Below are positions 18,016 through 28,051 of a DNA stretch of 64,000 nt, piece after piece (position 1 is the first letter of the stretch; every line of letters starts with the position of its first letter). Source of the stretch: Paraburkholderia largidicola (GTDB taxonomy: Bacteria > Pseudomonadota > Gammaproteobacteria > Burkholderiales > Burkholderiaceae); NCBI RefSeq assembly GCF_013426895.1, contig NZ_AP023177.1:62001-126000 (forward strand), read 5' to 3'. The notes beneath the pieces were generated by a model. The model worked only from the letters and a program-made list of their open reading frames with translations. It had not been told where the DNA came from and did no database searches. The position numbers and the translations under genes are program-made.

Positions 18016-19497
18016 ATGTCACCAAATGATCCCGTCTCGCCCGACCCGCGTCGCTGGGCCATGTTTTCGGTCCTGCTCGTCGGCGCGTTCCTGCCGCCGC
18101 TGGACTTCTTCATCATCAATGTCGCGCTGCCGTCGATCCGCGCGGAACTGGGCGCCTCGTCATCGGCCGAGCAACTGGTCATTTCGTCTTATGCCGGCCT
18201 GTACGCGGTGACGCTGATCACCGGCGGGCGGTTGGGCGACCTGTTCGGCCGCGGCCGCATGTTCTTTCTCGGGTTGATCGGCTTTGCGACGGCCTCGACG
18301 CTGTGCGGCCTCGCGAGCTCGCCGTGGACACTCATCGTCGGTCGCGCGTTGCAGGGCGTGACCGCCGCGATCATGGCGCCGCAGGCGCTCGCTTCGATCC
18401 AGGCGATCTTCCCGGAAACGGAAAAGCCGCTCGCGCTCAGCCTGTATGGCGCGGTGTTCGGCCTCGCCGCCGTGGTCGGTCAGGCGCTTGGGGGGATCCT
18501 GATCTCGCTGAACCTGTTGAACCTGGGTTGGCGCACGATCTTCCTCGTCAACCTGCCGCTGGCAATTCTGGTGGTGCTGTTCGGCGTTCCGCTCTTGAAG
18601 GAAACGCGTGCGCAGCATGCGCGCAAGCTCGACCTCGGCGGCACCGCGCTGTCGATGCTGACGCTGGGCGCGCTGATCGTGCCGCTGATCGAGGGGCGCG
18701 AAGCAGGCTGGCCCCTATGGGCATGGGTGTCGCTGATCGCGGCGCCGGCCCTCGCCGGGTTCTTCTGGCGGTATGAGCGCAGGCTGGGCAGCCGCGGCGG
18801 CGCACCGCTGCTCGATCCGGCCGCGCTGCGCGCGCCAGGGCTGGGACGGGCGTTGCTGATCGCGCTGCTGCTGTACGCGATCGGCGCGTTCTTCCTGCTG
18901 TTCTCGGTGTATCTGCAGAATGCATTGCATGTCGACGCGCTGAGCGCGGGCCTCGTGTTCTTGCCGTTCGGCGTGGGGTTTTTGCTCGGCCCGTTGTCGA
19001 CCCCGTTCTGCGCACGTCTCATCGGCGCTTACGTCAATCCGTTTGGCATGGGGCTGGAGGTCGTCGGGCTCGTCGGACTCGCGTGGTTGGTCGATGCCAC
19101 GCCGATCGGGATGCCGCTCGCGTCAGTGCCGCTCGCCGCCGCCCTGTTCGTCATCGGTTTCGGACAGGGGCTCGCGCTGCCCACGCTGATGCGCATGGTG
19201 ACCGGGCGCGTCGCACCGGCGCTTTCCGGCATGATCGCGGGCATCGCCAGTTCGACGCTGCAGGTCAGCACCTCGCTCAGCGTCGCGATCATCGGCGGAA
19301 TTTTCTATATGGTCCTCGGCGCGCGCCAGGATCCGGCCGCCATTGCGCACGCGTTCATCGTCGCGCTGCTCTCGATTTCATTGTTCCTCGCCGTCGGCGC
19401 CGCGCTGGGCATCTCGCTCGCACGCGCGCCCGCCGCGCCGACATCGGTGCGGGCGGCCGCCCGGCCGGGCTTTGGCTCTGAATGCAATCGGCCGTAA
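18016..19497 (+). CDS. MFS drug efflux transporter, DHA2 (14-TM) type
   Basis: A 493-residue inner-membrane proton antiporter. Helix 1 carries LPPLDFFIINVALPSI, the DHA2 motif D1. The loop GGRLGDLFGRGRMF is MFS motif A, and GRALQGVTAAIMAPQALASI matches motif C-type segments of EmrB/QacA/LfrA pumps. The chain is long enough for 14 helices. The TetR gene and the palindrome 17 bases upstream indicate drug- or metabolite-induced expression. The C-terminal tail is short and charged; no outer-membrane partner gene is nearby. Confidence 0.92.
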   Translation: MSPNDPVSPDPRRWAMFSVLLVGAFLPPLDFFIINVALPSIRAELGASSSAEQLVISSYAGLYAVTLITGGRLGDLFGRGRMFFLGLIGFATASTLCGLASSPWTLIVGRALQGVTAAIMAPQALASIQAIFPETEKPLALSLYGAVFGLAAVVGQALGGILISLNLLNLGWRTIFLVNLPLAILVVLFGVPLLKETRAQHARKLDLGGTALSMLTLGALIVPLIEGREAGWPLWAWVSLIAAPALAGFFWRYERRLGSRGGAPLLDPAALRAPGLGRALLIALLLYAIGAFFLLFSVYLQNALHVDALSAGLVFLPFGVGFLLGPLSTPFCARLIGAYVNPFGMGLEVVGLVGLAWLVDATPIGMPLASVPLAAALFVIGFGQGLALPTLMRMVTGRVAPALSGMIAGIASSTLQVSTSLSVAIIGGIFYMVLGARQDPAAIAHAFIVALLSISLFLAVGAALGISLARAPAAPTSVRAAARPGFGSECNRP

Positions 19498-19610
19498 TCG
19501 TCCATCTGTCGTTTTCTGACGTCGCTGGCGCGCTCCACTTGCGGGCCCTTCCGGCGACTCGCGGTACATGTCTAACGTGTGTCGTCACGTGGCGTACTGG
19601 CGACTGATCT

Positions 19611-20036
19611 TCAGCAGTTACCAGACTCTTCCGTTGCGGCGGCATCTCGCTTCACTGCCACGCACTTGATCTCGACCAGCAAGCCGGGATGCGCGAGTTC
19701 GGACACGCCTATCGAAGTCCAAGCGCATGTGCCGCGTGGAAAAACCCGGTTCTTCACTTCACGGAATGTAGGCATATGCGTGCTCATCTGCACGTGGTAT
19801 GTCGTCATATCGACGACATCTTCAAAAGTGCATCCAGCCGCTTGCAGAACCACGCGCAAATTATCCCAGCACGCGAGGAATTGCGCCTCGGGATCGGCGA
19901 TGACTTCGAGGGCAACGGTCCGCCCGACCTGCCCCGCGCAGAAAACTATGGAACCAGCCTTCACGGCCGGTACATAACCGGCGCGCTCTACGATACGTTG
20001 CATCGTCGGCGGGATGATCAATTCACGGACTGTCAT
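19611..20036 (-). CDS. RidA/YjgF-family protein
   Basis: A 141-residue cytosolic protein of the RidA (YER057c/UK114) family, whose best-known members hydrolyse reactive enamine/imine intermediates. Visible are the family's GxVPAVKAGSIVFCAGQVG region, a central NLRVVLQAAGCTFEDVVDMTTY segment, and a C-terminal VEIKCVAVK strand. The usual catalytic Arg is not in its standard context (TSIGVSELAHPGLLVEI), so it may belong to a non-archetypal Rid subgroup. A second in-frame ATG exists three codons upstream. Confidence 0.85.
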   Translation of the reverse strand: MTVRELIIPPTMQRIVERAGYVPAVKAGSIVFCAGQVGRTVALEVIADPEAQFLACWDNLRVVLQAAGCTFEDVVDMTTYHVQMSTHMPTFREVKNRVFPRGTCAWTSIGVSELAHPGLLVEIKCVAVKRDAAATEESGNC

Positions 20037-20584
20037 GTGTCTCACCCGTTACAGGATTGAAGCGGTCATTCACCGCAGCCCAGATTATGACCGTGTGTGT
20101 CCGGATCGAGGCAGAGTGACGCGTCATTCGCTCGCCGGAAGGCGGTCGTGGGCAAGGGCCTATTGCACCCCCGGACATAGAAGTTGCGCGACGATCTCAA
20201 GTGGCCGTTCATGGCCGAATGGGTGAGGTCGCCATCGGCCGCTTTAAGGTAATTCGGCTCACAAAACCCGGATTCGACAGATTCGACTGACTGACCGCTC
20301 TGGAGGGAGTCGTCTGACCGTAGTGGGTCGACTAGGGAAGGTCGGCGACCAATCCGGGCGGCCCGTTCGTCATCAGCCGAGGGATTTCCGGGTTCGCCAA
20401 TAAGCGTTGTTCGTGCGACACCGAAAGCTGCCGTTCCTATGACCGATGTACTCTCGCAGCGGCCGTCGAGGTAAGGCTCGCCTGAGCGGCTGTAGAGGGT
20501 CGGTTTTTGCTTTTAGCATAGTCGGAGTCGTAACAATGATGTGCATTAGATCGTGTTCGGCCATAAAGGAAACACGTTGTCCAT
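20037..20584. other. Gene-free stretch with degenerate repeats
   Basis: About 550 bases without a credible gene. It contains several short GGCCG-rich inverted motifs similar in flavour to those before 8930, but no clean repeat unit could be defined. Confidence 0.4.
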
Positions 20585-21446
20585 TTAAGGCCCGATCGTG
20601 ACAAGGAGTGTCACGTCTACGGCGTAATCCGGCGGCGGAATGCCTGGCCCGAAGTCGCCCGCGAGATAGTGAAACCTGCCGCCATAATGAATCGTGTGCG
20701 GACCTGGCGGCAACGGCCGAAGCATGAGGTAGTAGCCGTCAGCGACACCCGTACCCGTTCCGTAAATCTGTTCAGGTAGACCAAAAACCCAACGGAACGC
20801 TGCTGTGAATGTGATACGGTCGGTAGAAACACGATACGACTCAATATCGTTCACAGGAACGTTGTCGATAGTGACAAACATGTCCTGGATCCGGTCGGCG
20901 AAGCGGTCCGCGATTGCACGTTCGCCCGACGCCTTGGTTGGGGTGTATGCGCCGGGAGGCAGCAATGTCGACGAAAAAGTATCCAGTGTTGCGAGCAGGA
21001 TAGACGTCCCTGCAGGGATAACGTCTGCGGACTGGTCGCAAACCTGTGGCGCATTTGGAACGTCCAGGGCGTGGAAGTAGGGGCTGGGCGTGTTTAGGGT
21101 TGTAGGACGCCTGCCCTGATCCATCGACACGTCAACTCCCCCAGACGCCAGCGGGCAGGCGTCCTACAAGCCCCAAGGGAGGAAACCGCGGAGTGCTCCG
21201 GCATGGTCTGAACGTTTCACCGCTATGGCGATTTGTTCGATCCCATTGAAGGCATGGTGGATATAAACGCGGGTAAATCTGCGGTTAGACACGCATGATC
21301 GCGGCGACGGCACAGCGGTGGGTTGTCATCGCGCCGACTCGGCCAGCGCCAGACTGCCTGTTTGGAACGATAGGCACAGGCGTCTGCTATTGGCTCTCGT
21401 TGCCGAAGAGCCGACAGTCGAATTGTGCATCCTGACACGATGGCGT

Positions 21447-22634
21447 TCATGCGTGGGCGCACTCGACAGGCGGTGCCCGGATAGGTCTGCTGCGTTGGAG
21501 TATGTCGATGATGATCATTGGCGAACCGCAGTGCCGGCAAACGAAGCTTGGCGGTACTTCCACGGTGGATACGACGTTGGCACTGAGGCCGACACTGTTA
21601 GGCGCGGCGCCCAGCAACTCGCGTATCGTCGCGAGATTCTCGCGCCGCGATGGGTTCGCGAGCAGACCGTAGTGGCGGATGCGGTGGAAGCCGCCAGGCA
21701 GCACGTGCAGCAGGAACCGGCGCACGAACTCATCTGCCTGGAGCGTCATGGTCTTGTTGCGTGTGCGTCCGTCTACGCGGTAGTCCTTCCAGCGGAAGGT
21801 GACGCCATGTTCGTCGAGCGCGACCAGGCGTTGGTTGGAGATCGCCACCCGGTGGGTATAGCGTGACAGATAGGCGAGCACTGCTTTGGGCCCTGCAAAC
21901 GGGCGTTTGGCGTATACCACCCACTCACATGTACGCATTGGCGCAAGCCACCCGGCAAAGGCTGCCATATCGTTGAGCTCGGCGTATTCGCCGAAGAAGC
22001 GCAACTGGCCGCGGCGATAGATCGCTTCCAGCTCCTCGAGGAAGCGTCGCCGGAACAGGCGCGAGAGCACGCGCACCGGAAGGAAGAAGCCTGGCTTGCA
22101 CGCTACCCACCTGCTTCGGTCCGGCGACAGCCCACCACCGGGAACGATGCCATGCACATGGGGATGATGCGTGAGCGCGGAGCCCCAGGTATGCAGCACG
22201 AGAGTGGCACCGATCTGTGCCCCGAGATGCTTCGGATCGGCGGCGATGCTGCGCAATGTTTCGGCCGCGATATCGAACAGCAGCCCATAGATGACGGCCT
22301 TGTTGTAGTACGCAATCGCGCTGATCGCAGCCGGCAGCGTAAAGACCACGTGGTAGTACTCGACGGGAAGAAGATCGGCCTCACGCGCTTGGAGCCACCG
22401 GCGCGCAGCGGTAGCCTGACACCTCGGACAATGTCTGTTGCGGCATGAGTTGTAGGCGATCTCGATCCTGGCGCATCCCTGGCAACGCAGCACGTGCCCT
22501 CCCAGCGCCGCGCTGCGGCACTGTTCGATCGCTGACATCACCTTCAGTTGCCCAAGGTTCAGGTGAGCGGATTGGCGCCACGCTGGACCAAGAGCGCGGA
22601 AGACGTCGGCTACCTCGAGCGCGCAATGCGCCAC
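21447..22634 (-). CDS. IS91 family HUH transposase (copy 2)
   Basis: Identical in sequence to the product at 9938-11125: Cys cluster at residues 51-72, HUH site at 157-161, tyrosines 255 and 259. Intact and probably functional. GTG start, nine bases after the recombinase stop. Confidence 0.95.
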   Translation of the reverse strand: MAHCALEVADVFRALGPAWRQSAHLNLGQLKVMSAIEQCRSAALGGHVLRCQGCARIEIAYNSCRNRHCPRCQATAARRWLQAREADLLPVEYYHVVFTLPAAISAIAYYNKAVIYGLLFDIAAETLRSIAADPKHLGAQIGATLVLHTWGSALTHHPHVHGIVPGGGLSPDRSRWVACKPGFFLPVRVLSRLFRRRFLEELEAIYRRGQLRFFGEYAELNDMAAFAGWLAPMRTCEWVVYAKRPFAGPKAVLAYLSRYTHRVAISNQRLVALDEHGVTFRWKDYRVDGRTRNKTMTLQADEFVRRFLLHVLPGGFHRIRHYGLLANPSRRENLATIRELLGAAPNSVGLSANVVSTVEVPPSFVCRHCGSPMIIIDILQRSRPIRAPPVECAHA

Positions 22635-22643
22635 GACGGCTAT

Positions 22644-23519
22644 CTACGCAGGATCCAGACCATCGAGAGGGCTGACCACTTCACGCAGAATATCGGTGGC
22701 GACCTGGGCATAAAGCGCTGTGGTCTCGAGCTTCTTGTGCCCAAGCATGACCTGAATCACGCGGATATCGACCTTCTGTTCCAGTAGGTGGGTGGCAAAG
22801 CTATGGCGCAAGGTGTGCATGGACACACGCTTGTCGATTCCAGCGGCCTCGGCGGCCGCATGGACCACCCGATTGAGTTGACGGGTGCTGAGCGATTCAA
22901 TCGGATTGAGCCCGGGAAACAGCCAGCCGCCGTCGAGCATCTTGCCCTGGGCCCGGGCCACTCGCCACCAGACCCGCAGGCGCTCAAGCAGCACCGGGGA
23001 CAGCATCGCGTAGCGGTCCTTCTGACCTTTACCCTGTTCAACGCGCAGCGTCATGCGCTGGCTGTCGATGTCTCCGACCTTCAGGGCCACCACCTCGCTG
23101 GCACGTAGTCCTGTGCCATAGGCTACTGCGAGCGCTGTCTGATGCTTGAGGTTACTGGCCGCCGCGATCAGCCGCCCCACTTCGTCGCGGCTGAGTATGA
23201 CGGGCAAGGTACGCGGAAGATAAATCGGACGCATCTTCGCCATCAACTCCCCTTGACCGAGCGTGGTGGCAAAGAAGAACTTCAATCCGGTGATCGCCGC
23301 GTTGAGGGAAATCGGCGACACACCGCGGTCAACCAGATGTAGCTGATAGCGCCGCAAGTCCTCGACGGTGGCGGTGTCAGGCGAGCGACCGAGAAAGACG
23401 GTGAACTCTCGAACCACACGAAGATAGTTGGCTTGTGTGGCTGGCGCGAGGCGGCGCATGCGCATGTCGTCCATCATGCGCTGGCGTAGCGGACTGATGC
23501 CTTGGCTGGGGGTAGTCAT
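22644..23519 (-). CDS. Tyrosine recombinase of IS91-type element (copy 2)
   Basis: Identical to the 291-residue product at 9053-9928, with the Arg, HxxR, GHKK and Tyr residues of an active integrase. The same hairpin ends at its ribosome site. Confidence 0.93.
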   Translation of the reverse strand: MTTPSQGISPLRQRMMDDMRMRRLAPATQANYLRVVREFTVFLGRSPDTATVEDLRRYQLHLVDRGVSPISLNAAITGLKFFFATTLGQGELMAKMRPIYLPRTLPVILSRDEVGRLIAAASNLKHQTALAVAYGTGLRASEVVALKVGDIDSQRMTLRVEQGKGQKDRYAMLSPVLLERLRVWWRVARAQGKMLDGGWLFPGLNPIESLSTRQLNRVVHAAAEAAGIDKRVSMHTLRHSFATHLLEQKVDIRVIQVMLGHKKLETTALYAQVATDILREVVSPLDGLDPA

Positions 23520-24023
23520 GGCTGGGCTCCTGTTGAGCAACGAGGCGGAGTGCCTCATTGCTCAACATAGGAAACCGGGCGGGTTTCCTATGAAGAACCA
23601 CCGCGTTCAAACGGAGTGCATACCGCGCGAGCGGTTTAGTCCAATGGCCCAGTACCAGACGCTGCCGCTTTGGCCAACCGAAATTGGACGGGAACAGTTG
23701 ATGAGCGGATTCGGGTAGAAAGGACCGTTGTCGATACCGTTCACCCATTGCCAGAAAGAAACCACCCACTGTTTATAGGTTTGCCCCTGGAAGGGCGCAT
23801 GCCGGGGAGCGACCAGACGCCCGGTGGATTTGTCAGCGGCGGGAGTGACCGGGTTGGCGACGGCTTTGTTAGCAGCCGTTATCGGGCTGGCTGCATTGTC
23901 TGAACCGCCGCCTCCGCATCCGGTGAGTACAACCGCAATGGTTGCGACGATCGTCGCCGTTCGCAACCTGGTCAGTGCCTCTGCAACGTGTGCAAAGTGG
24001 CCTTGATCTGTGTCATTCATCAC

Positions 24024-24869
24024 GCTCTCCTACCGGGATTTATCGCTTTGCTGCCCGCTGATCGCGTTGTGTGATTGTTTATAAACCTCCCACGAAAGCA
24101 GCGCGCGACAAAAATTTGGCGGCTTTTGACAGACTTTTTCGGTGGACAAGATTGACGCAAAAAAAGTCAGGCACCGCCGACCGGGCTTTGATTGCTCGGG
24201 TGGCCGAATTCGCGTGGCTAATGAGGTGTTGTCGAAGAGGGGGAGGACCTTCTTGACCGGGTAGAGCCTTGGCACGCGACTGTCTTTTCCTGGCACGATG
24301 GATTGAGCAGTGAAGAAGGCCGCTGTCATCGTTTATCGCAAGGGGCATGGATTTATGGTTGGCTCAACATCGAATAATCTGCCGCCGGTCATCACGGTCC
24401 GACGCAACATAACGCTTCGCGGACGACGTTAAAGGCTGGTACGGTCGCCATATCCCTTCGTGCACCCAGGCGGCTTTCATGACGGGGGTAGTCGAGCCTG
24501 TCAACAGGGGACTTACCGCTCGCGCCCGTTGCCCGAATACGACGGCCCAAATAGCCATATACATCCGCCAGCAACTTCCCGACTTCGCCATCGATGCAAT
24601 TTCTTCGGGTCGCCTGGTCATGTCGAAGCCACCTTGACGGCTTGTGCCCCAAGGTCTGCGGCTCTTGGCTCACGGCTGGCGCGAGGAAGCTGAATTTCGT
24701 CAACGCTTTGAAAGCACCGAAATCGACCTCGCTGGGCGTCGTTTTAGTATCAGCCGTTCATGCCCGAATTATTCTCGGCAGAAGACAAGGTTGCAGACAA
24801 GGGTGGGCACCCCCATTGGCACGAATCTAGCAAGGAATGCATCAGGTTAAAAATATTAAGTGACTACCC
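24024..24869. other. Gene-free stretch upstream of KaiC-like gene
   Basis: About 850 bases. Short open frames exist on both strands but none has a good start, ribosome site or recognisable motif. It must contain the promoters of the disrupted lipoprotein (minus strand) and of the KaiC-like gene (plus strand); neither is obvious. Confidence 0.4.
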
Positions 24870-26390
24870 ATGCTGCCTTCTGCTTCCTCGCCTATGGCAC
24901 GAACTGAATTTCCGACCCGTATCTCGACAGGGGTTTCTGGACTTGATGATGTGCTGAATGGTGGCTTGATACCGAACCGCGTATATCTGATCGAAGGCGT
25001 ACCCGGGGCGGGAAAAACTACGCTGGGCCTGCATTTTTTGCTCGATGGCCTCAGGCGGGGCGAACCAGGCCTTTACATCACCTTGTCCGAAACTGCTGCC
25101 GAACTCGAGGCGGTTGCACAGTCCCACCGCTGGTCGCTGGAAGGCCTGTCAATTCACGAGCTCGTTAGTGAGGATGGGCTAACGGCGGACGCCGGGCAGT
25201 CTGTTTTGCATCCGTCGGAGGTCGAACTTGGTGAGACCGTCGACGAAGTTCGGCGCAAGGTATTAGACCTGAATCCCCGCCGCGTCGTGTTTGACAGCTT
25301 GTCGGAGTTACGCCTGCTGGCGCAGGACGCACTCAAATACCGGCGTCAGGTGCTCGCGCTCAAGCAGTTTTTTTCCAGCCGCGGTTGCACTGTATGGCTC
25401 CTCGACGACAAAACGTCGCAGCTGGGCGACCTGCAACTTCACAGCATTACGCACGGCGTGATTGAGCTTGATCAGCGGATGCAGGAATACGGCGCCGAAC
25501 AACGGCGCCTTCGTGTCGTCAAGATGCGTGGGATCAAGTTCGTGGGAGGTCAACACGATTTCAAGCTCGATACGGGCGGCATTACCGTGTATCCCCGTCT
25601 GGTCGCCGCTTCACACCGTCGAGAATTCAACAATACTGCGCAGTCTACGGGCGTGCGTGAACTCGATGCTCTGCTGGGCGGGGGGCTAATCCCGGGGACC
25701 AGTTCCCTCCTCGTCGGTCCATCCGGAGTCGGCAAGACAACGACCGCCGTGCGTTGCGCGCTGACGGCCCTGCAGCGGGGCGAGACTGTCAAATACCTCC
25801 TGTTCGACGAGACCCTCGGCACGCTGATGTCGAGATCACGACAACTCGATATGGGCTTGGACGACTTTATCGAAAACGGCAGGCTCTCGGTTCAGCAGAT
25901 CGATCCTGCGGAAATGTCGCCGGGACAGTTTGCGGCCCTTGTGCGTGAGGCTGTCGAAGACGATGGCGCCTCGATGGTGGTCCTCGACAGCCTGAACGCC
26001 TACATACAGTCCATGCCGGGGCATCGCTACCTGATCCTGCAGATGCACGAGCTTCTGAGTTACCTCAATCAGCAGGGCATTACTACGATTCTTGTGCTGG
26101 GCCAGCATGGACTCATCGGTAACGTGGCTTCCGAGATTGATCTGAGCTATCTGAGCGATGCGCTGGTACTGTTCCGGTTTTTCGAGAGCGCTGGAGAGGT
26201 CCTGTCTGCATTGTCGGTGCTCAAGAGCCGCACAAGCGAGCACGAACGTACGATACGAGAGTTTCGCGTCGACTCTGGCGGGTTGCGCGTTGGACCGCCC
26301 CTCAAAGACTTCGAAGGCATACTCTCCGGCTTGCCGTCATACCGCGGGGCGCAGCCCTTATTGAGTGATCGGCCGAACGACCAGGAGTGA
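24870..26390 (+). CDS. KaiC-like double-domain RecA/RAD55 ATPase
   Basis: A 506-residue cytosolic ATPase with two KaiC domains in tandem. Domain 1 has STGVSGLDDVLNGG and Walker A GVPGAGKTT (residues 43-51), then Walker B RRVVFDSLSEL. Domain 2 has TGVRELDALLGGGLIPG, Walker A GPSGVGKTT near residue 283 and Walker B ASMVVLDSLNAY. The start is 24870, or 24894 (MARTEF); no strong ribosome site decides. The gene is directly followed by a hybrid kinase, so this is probably a signalling ATPase and not a cyanobacterial-type clock: no KaiA or KaiB gene is visible. Similar pairs are known in proteobacteria, and their role is poorly defined. Confidence 0.88.
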   Translation: MLPSASSPMARTEFPTRISTGVSGLDDVLNGGLIPNRVYLIEGVPGAGKTTLGLHFLLDGLRRGEPGLYITLSETAAELEAVAQSHRWSLEGLSIHELVSEDGLTADAGQSVLHPSEVELGETVDEVRRKVLDLNPRRVVFDSLSELRLLAQDALKYRRQVLALKQFFSSRGCTVWLLDDKTSQLGDLQLHSITHGVIELDQRMQEYGAEQRRLRVVKMRGIKFVGGQHDFKLDTGGITVYPRLVAASHRREFNNTAQSTGVRELDALLGGGLIPGTSSLLVGPSGVGKTTTAVRCALTALQRGETVKYLLFDETLGTLMSRSRQLDMGLDDFIENGRLSVQQIDPAEMSPGQFAALVREAVEDDGASMVVLDSLNAYIQSMPGHRYLILQMHELLSYLNQQGITTILVLGQHGLIGNVASEIDLSYLSDALVLFRFFESAGEVLSALSVLKSRTSEHERTIREFRVDSGGLRVGPPLKDFEGILSGLPSYRGAQPLLSDRPNDQE

Positions 26391-26393
26391 ATC

Positions 26394-27968
26394 TTGGAAG
26401 AACGGATCCTGATTGTCGCGCCGCGTGGACGTGATGCTGAGGTTATCGCCCGCGTGTTGTCCCGCGAAGAAATGGAGTGTGCGATTTGCCCTGACGTCGG
26501 AGAACTCGTCGCGATGCTCGTCGAAGGGGCTGCATGTGCCCTGATTGCTGACGAAGCGCTAGATGCACACGCCTTGCGTTTGCTTGACGAATGGTTGGGC
26601 GATCAGCCCCCGTGGTCGGATTTTCCTTTCATGCTGCTAGTCGGCAACGGGAAGAAGGGCATATCGACAGTTGAAGGCCGGCGCCTCGAGACATTGGCCA
26701 ATGTCATGCTCATAGAGCGTCCCGTAAGCGGTGAGGCGCTCGTCAGCGCAGCGCGTAGCGCCCTTAGAGCCCGGCGCAGACAATACCAGGCGCGCGCGAT
26801 GATCGCCGACCGGGCCGAGGCCAACGCCCGGCTTATAAACGCATCGCGCCAAAAAGACGAGTTTCTTGCCATGCTCGCACATGAACTGCGCAATCCACTT
26901 GCCCCCATAAGGAATGCGGCAGAAGCAATCAGGATGGTTGACGGCGTGCTCCCGGTTCGTGTCCGATGGGCACGTGAAATCATCGAACGGCAGAGCCGGC
27001 ATCTGGCCAACCTGCTGGAAGATCTTCTGGACGTGTCTCGCATTACCACGGGCAAGGTCACGTTGAAACGAAGCACGGTGGAACTAAAGACCATTCTCGA
27101 CGCGGCTATCGATGTTGCGAAGCTGGCACTCGACGCGCGGCGGCATACACTGACCGTGCACCCCCTGGACAAACCAATCTACGTCGAGGCAGACCCGACC
27201 CGTCTCGCCCAGGTGTTCGGCAATCTTTTGGATAACGCAGCGAAGTACACGCCCGACGGCGGCCAGATCGCAATTCGCGTGAGCGCCGATTCAGCTGCCG
27301 TCACTGTGACAGTCGAAGATAACGGCACGGGCATCGCAGCGGACGAGCTGACAGAGGTTTTCGAACTCTTCTCGCAATCGAATCGTGCTTTAGATCGCGC
27401 CCAAGGGGGACTAGGTATCGGCCTGTCTGTTGTTCGGTCACTTGTCAACATGCACGGGGGTAATGTGCGGGCGCAAAGCGGAGGGCTCGGACATGGCGCG
27501 CAAATGGTCGTTGTGCTCCCCGTCGCCGATGCGCAGGCACAGCATGACGTCACGCCCGCGCACGCTGAGCTGGGAAATGCGCAATGGCTCAACGTGTTGG
27601 TGGTCGACGATAACATCGACGCAGCAACTTCGCTGGCCGTGATACTTGAACTGAACGGCCACCGTGTGCGGACTGCGCCCGACGGCCCGCATGCGCTGGA
27701 AGCCTGCATAGCGCAGCGGCCGGATGTTGTGCTTCTGGATATCGGGCTGCCGGGGATGGATGGTTATGAGGTCGCACTGCGCCTAAGGAAGATGCCGGAG
27801 ATGCTCAAAATCACCCTGATCGCGGTTACGGGGTACGGGCAACCCGAGGATGTAGCGCGCTCGCGGCATGCAGGCTTCGACCATCACCTCGTCAAGCCCG
27901 TCGAGCCCGACGCACTTTCGCAGTTGTTCAACGACGTGAGACCATTACGCGCGACGCAGCGGTTGTAA
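26394..27968 (+). CDS. Hybrid histidine kinase with C-terminal receiver
   Basis: A 524-residue soluble sensor kinase with a TTG start three bases after the KaiC-like stop and CAGGAG about ten bases ahead, so the two are coupled. Residues 1-125 form a receiver-like domain lacking the usual phospho-acceptor context. HisKA follows with FLAMLAHELRNPLAP (phospho-His near 163). The HATPase has NLLDNAAKYTPDGG and GGLGIGLSVVRSLV. The C-terminal receiver has VVDDNIDAA and the phospho-acceptor Asp in LLDIGLPGMDGYE near 449. No membrane segment is present. It probably reads the state of the KaiC-like ATPase; the output protein is unknown. Confidence 0.9.
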   Translation: MEERILIVAPRGRDAEVIARVLSREEMECAICPDVGELVAMLVEGAACALIADEALDAHALRLLDEWLGDQPPWSDFPFMLLVGNGKKGISTVEGRRLETLANVMLIERPVSGEALVSAARSALRARRRQYQARAMIADRAEANARLINASRQKDEFLAMLAHELRNPLAPIRNAAEAIRMVDGVLPVRVRWAREIIERQSRHLANLLEDLLDVSRITTGKVTLKRSTVELKTILDAAIDVAKLALDARRHTLTVHPLDKPIYVEADPTRLAQVFGNLLDNAAKYTPDGGQIAIRVSADSAAVTVTVEDNGTGIAADELTEVFELFSQSNRALDRAQGGLGIGLSVVRSLVNMHGGNVRAQSGGLGHGAQMVVVLPVADAQAQHDVTPAHAELGNAQWLNVLVVDDNIDAATSLAVILELNGHRVRTAPDGPHALEACIAQRPDVVLLDIGLPGMDGYEVALRLRKMPEMLKITLIAVTGYGQPEDVARSRHAGFDHHLVKPVEPDALSQLFNDVRPLRATQRL

Positions 27969-28051
27969 CCAGGACAAAAACACGTTCCGAAAAAAGCAAT
28001 CACAATGTAGAGGGCGTCGATTGCTAAATACCCTCGGCAGACGGCAAGTGG

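Larger units (their letters stand above)
21091..23642 (-). mobile_element. IS91-type element with tyrosine recombinase, copy 2 (inverted)
   Basis: An inverted copy of 8930-11481 with the same transposase, recombinase, hairpins and terminal repeat; the encoded proteins are the same residue for residue. It interrupts the lipoprotein gene cleanly. The two copies face opposite ways and bracket 9.6 kb (11482-21090) of fumarase, carrier, regulator, efflux and RidA genes. Confidence 0.94.
20585..24023 (-). pseudogene. Lipoprotein gene split by IS91-type element
   Basis: The N-terminal part (24023-23642) has a hydrophobic leader with lipobox LTGCGGGGS, then WVVSFWQWVNGIDNG and GQSGSVWYW. The C-terminal part (21090-20585) continues PSPYFHALDVPNAP and VIPAGTSILLATLD. 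Removing the element joins the two in frame (127 codons, one junction codon, then 168 codons including stop), giving a 295-residue lipoprotein. The family (conserved W-rich domain plus VPAG-type segment) is a hypothetical exported protein common in Burkholderiales. I know no function. The insertion left no target duplication. Confidence 0.88.

Noticed and set aside
11482..21090. Composite transposon formed by the two IS91-type copies
   Set aside because: IS91-type elements move singly without target duplication, and copy 2 clearly inserted alone into a lipoprotein gene; nothing shows that the interior moved with them.
24870..26390. Circadian clock operon
   Set aside because: No kaiA or kaiB is present, and KaiC-like proteins in proteobacteria commonly lack clock function.
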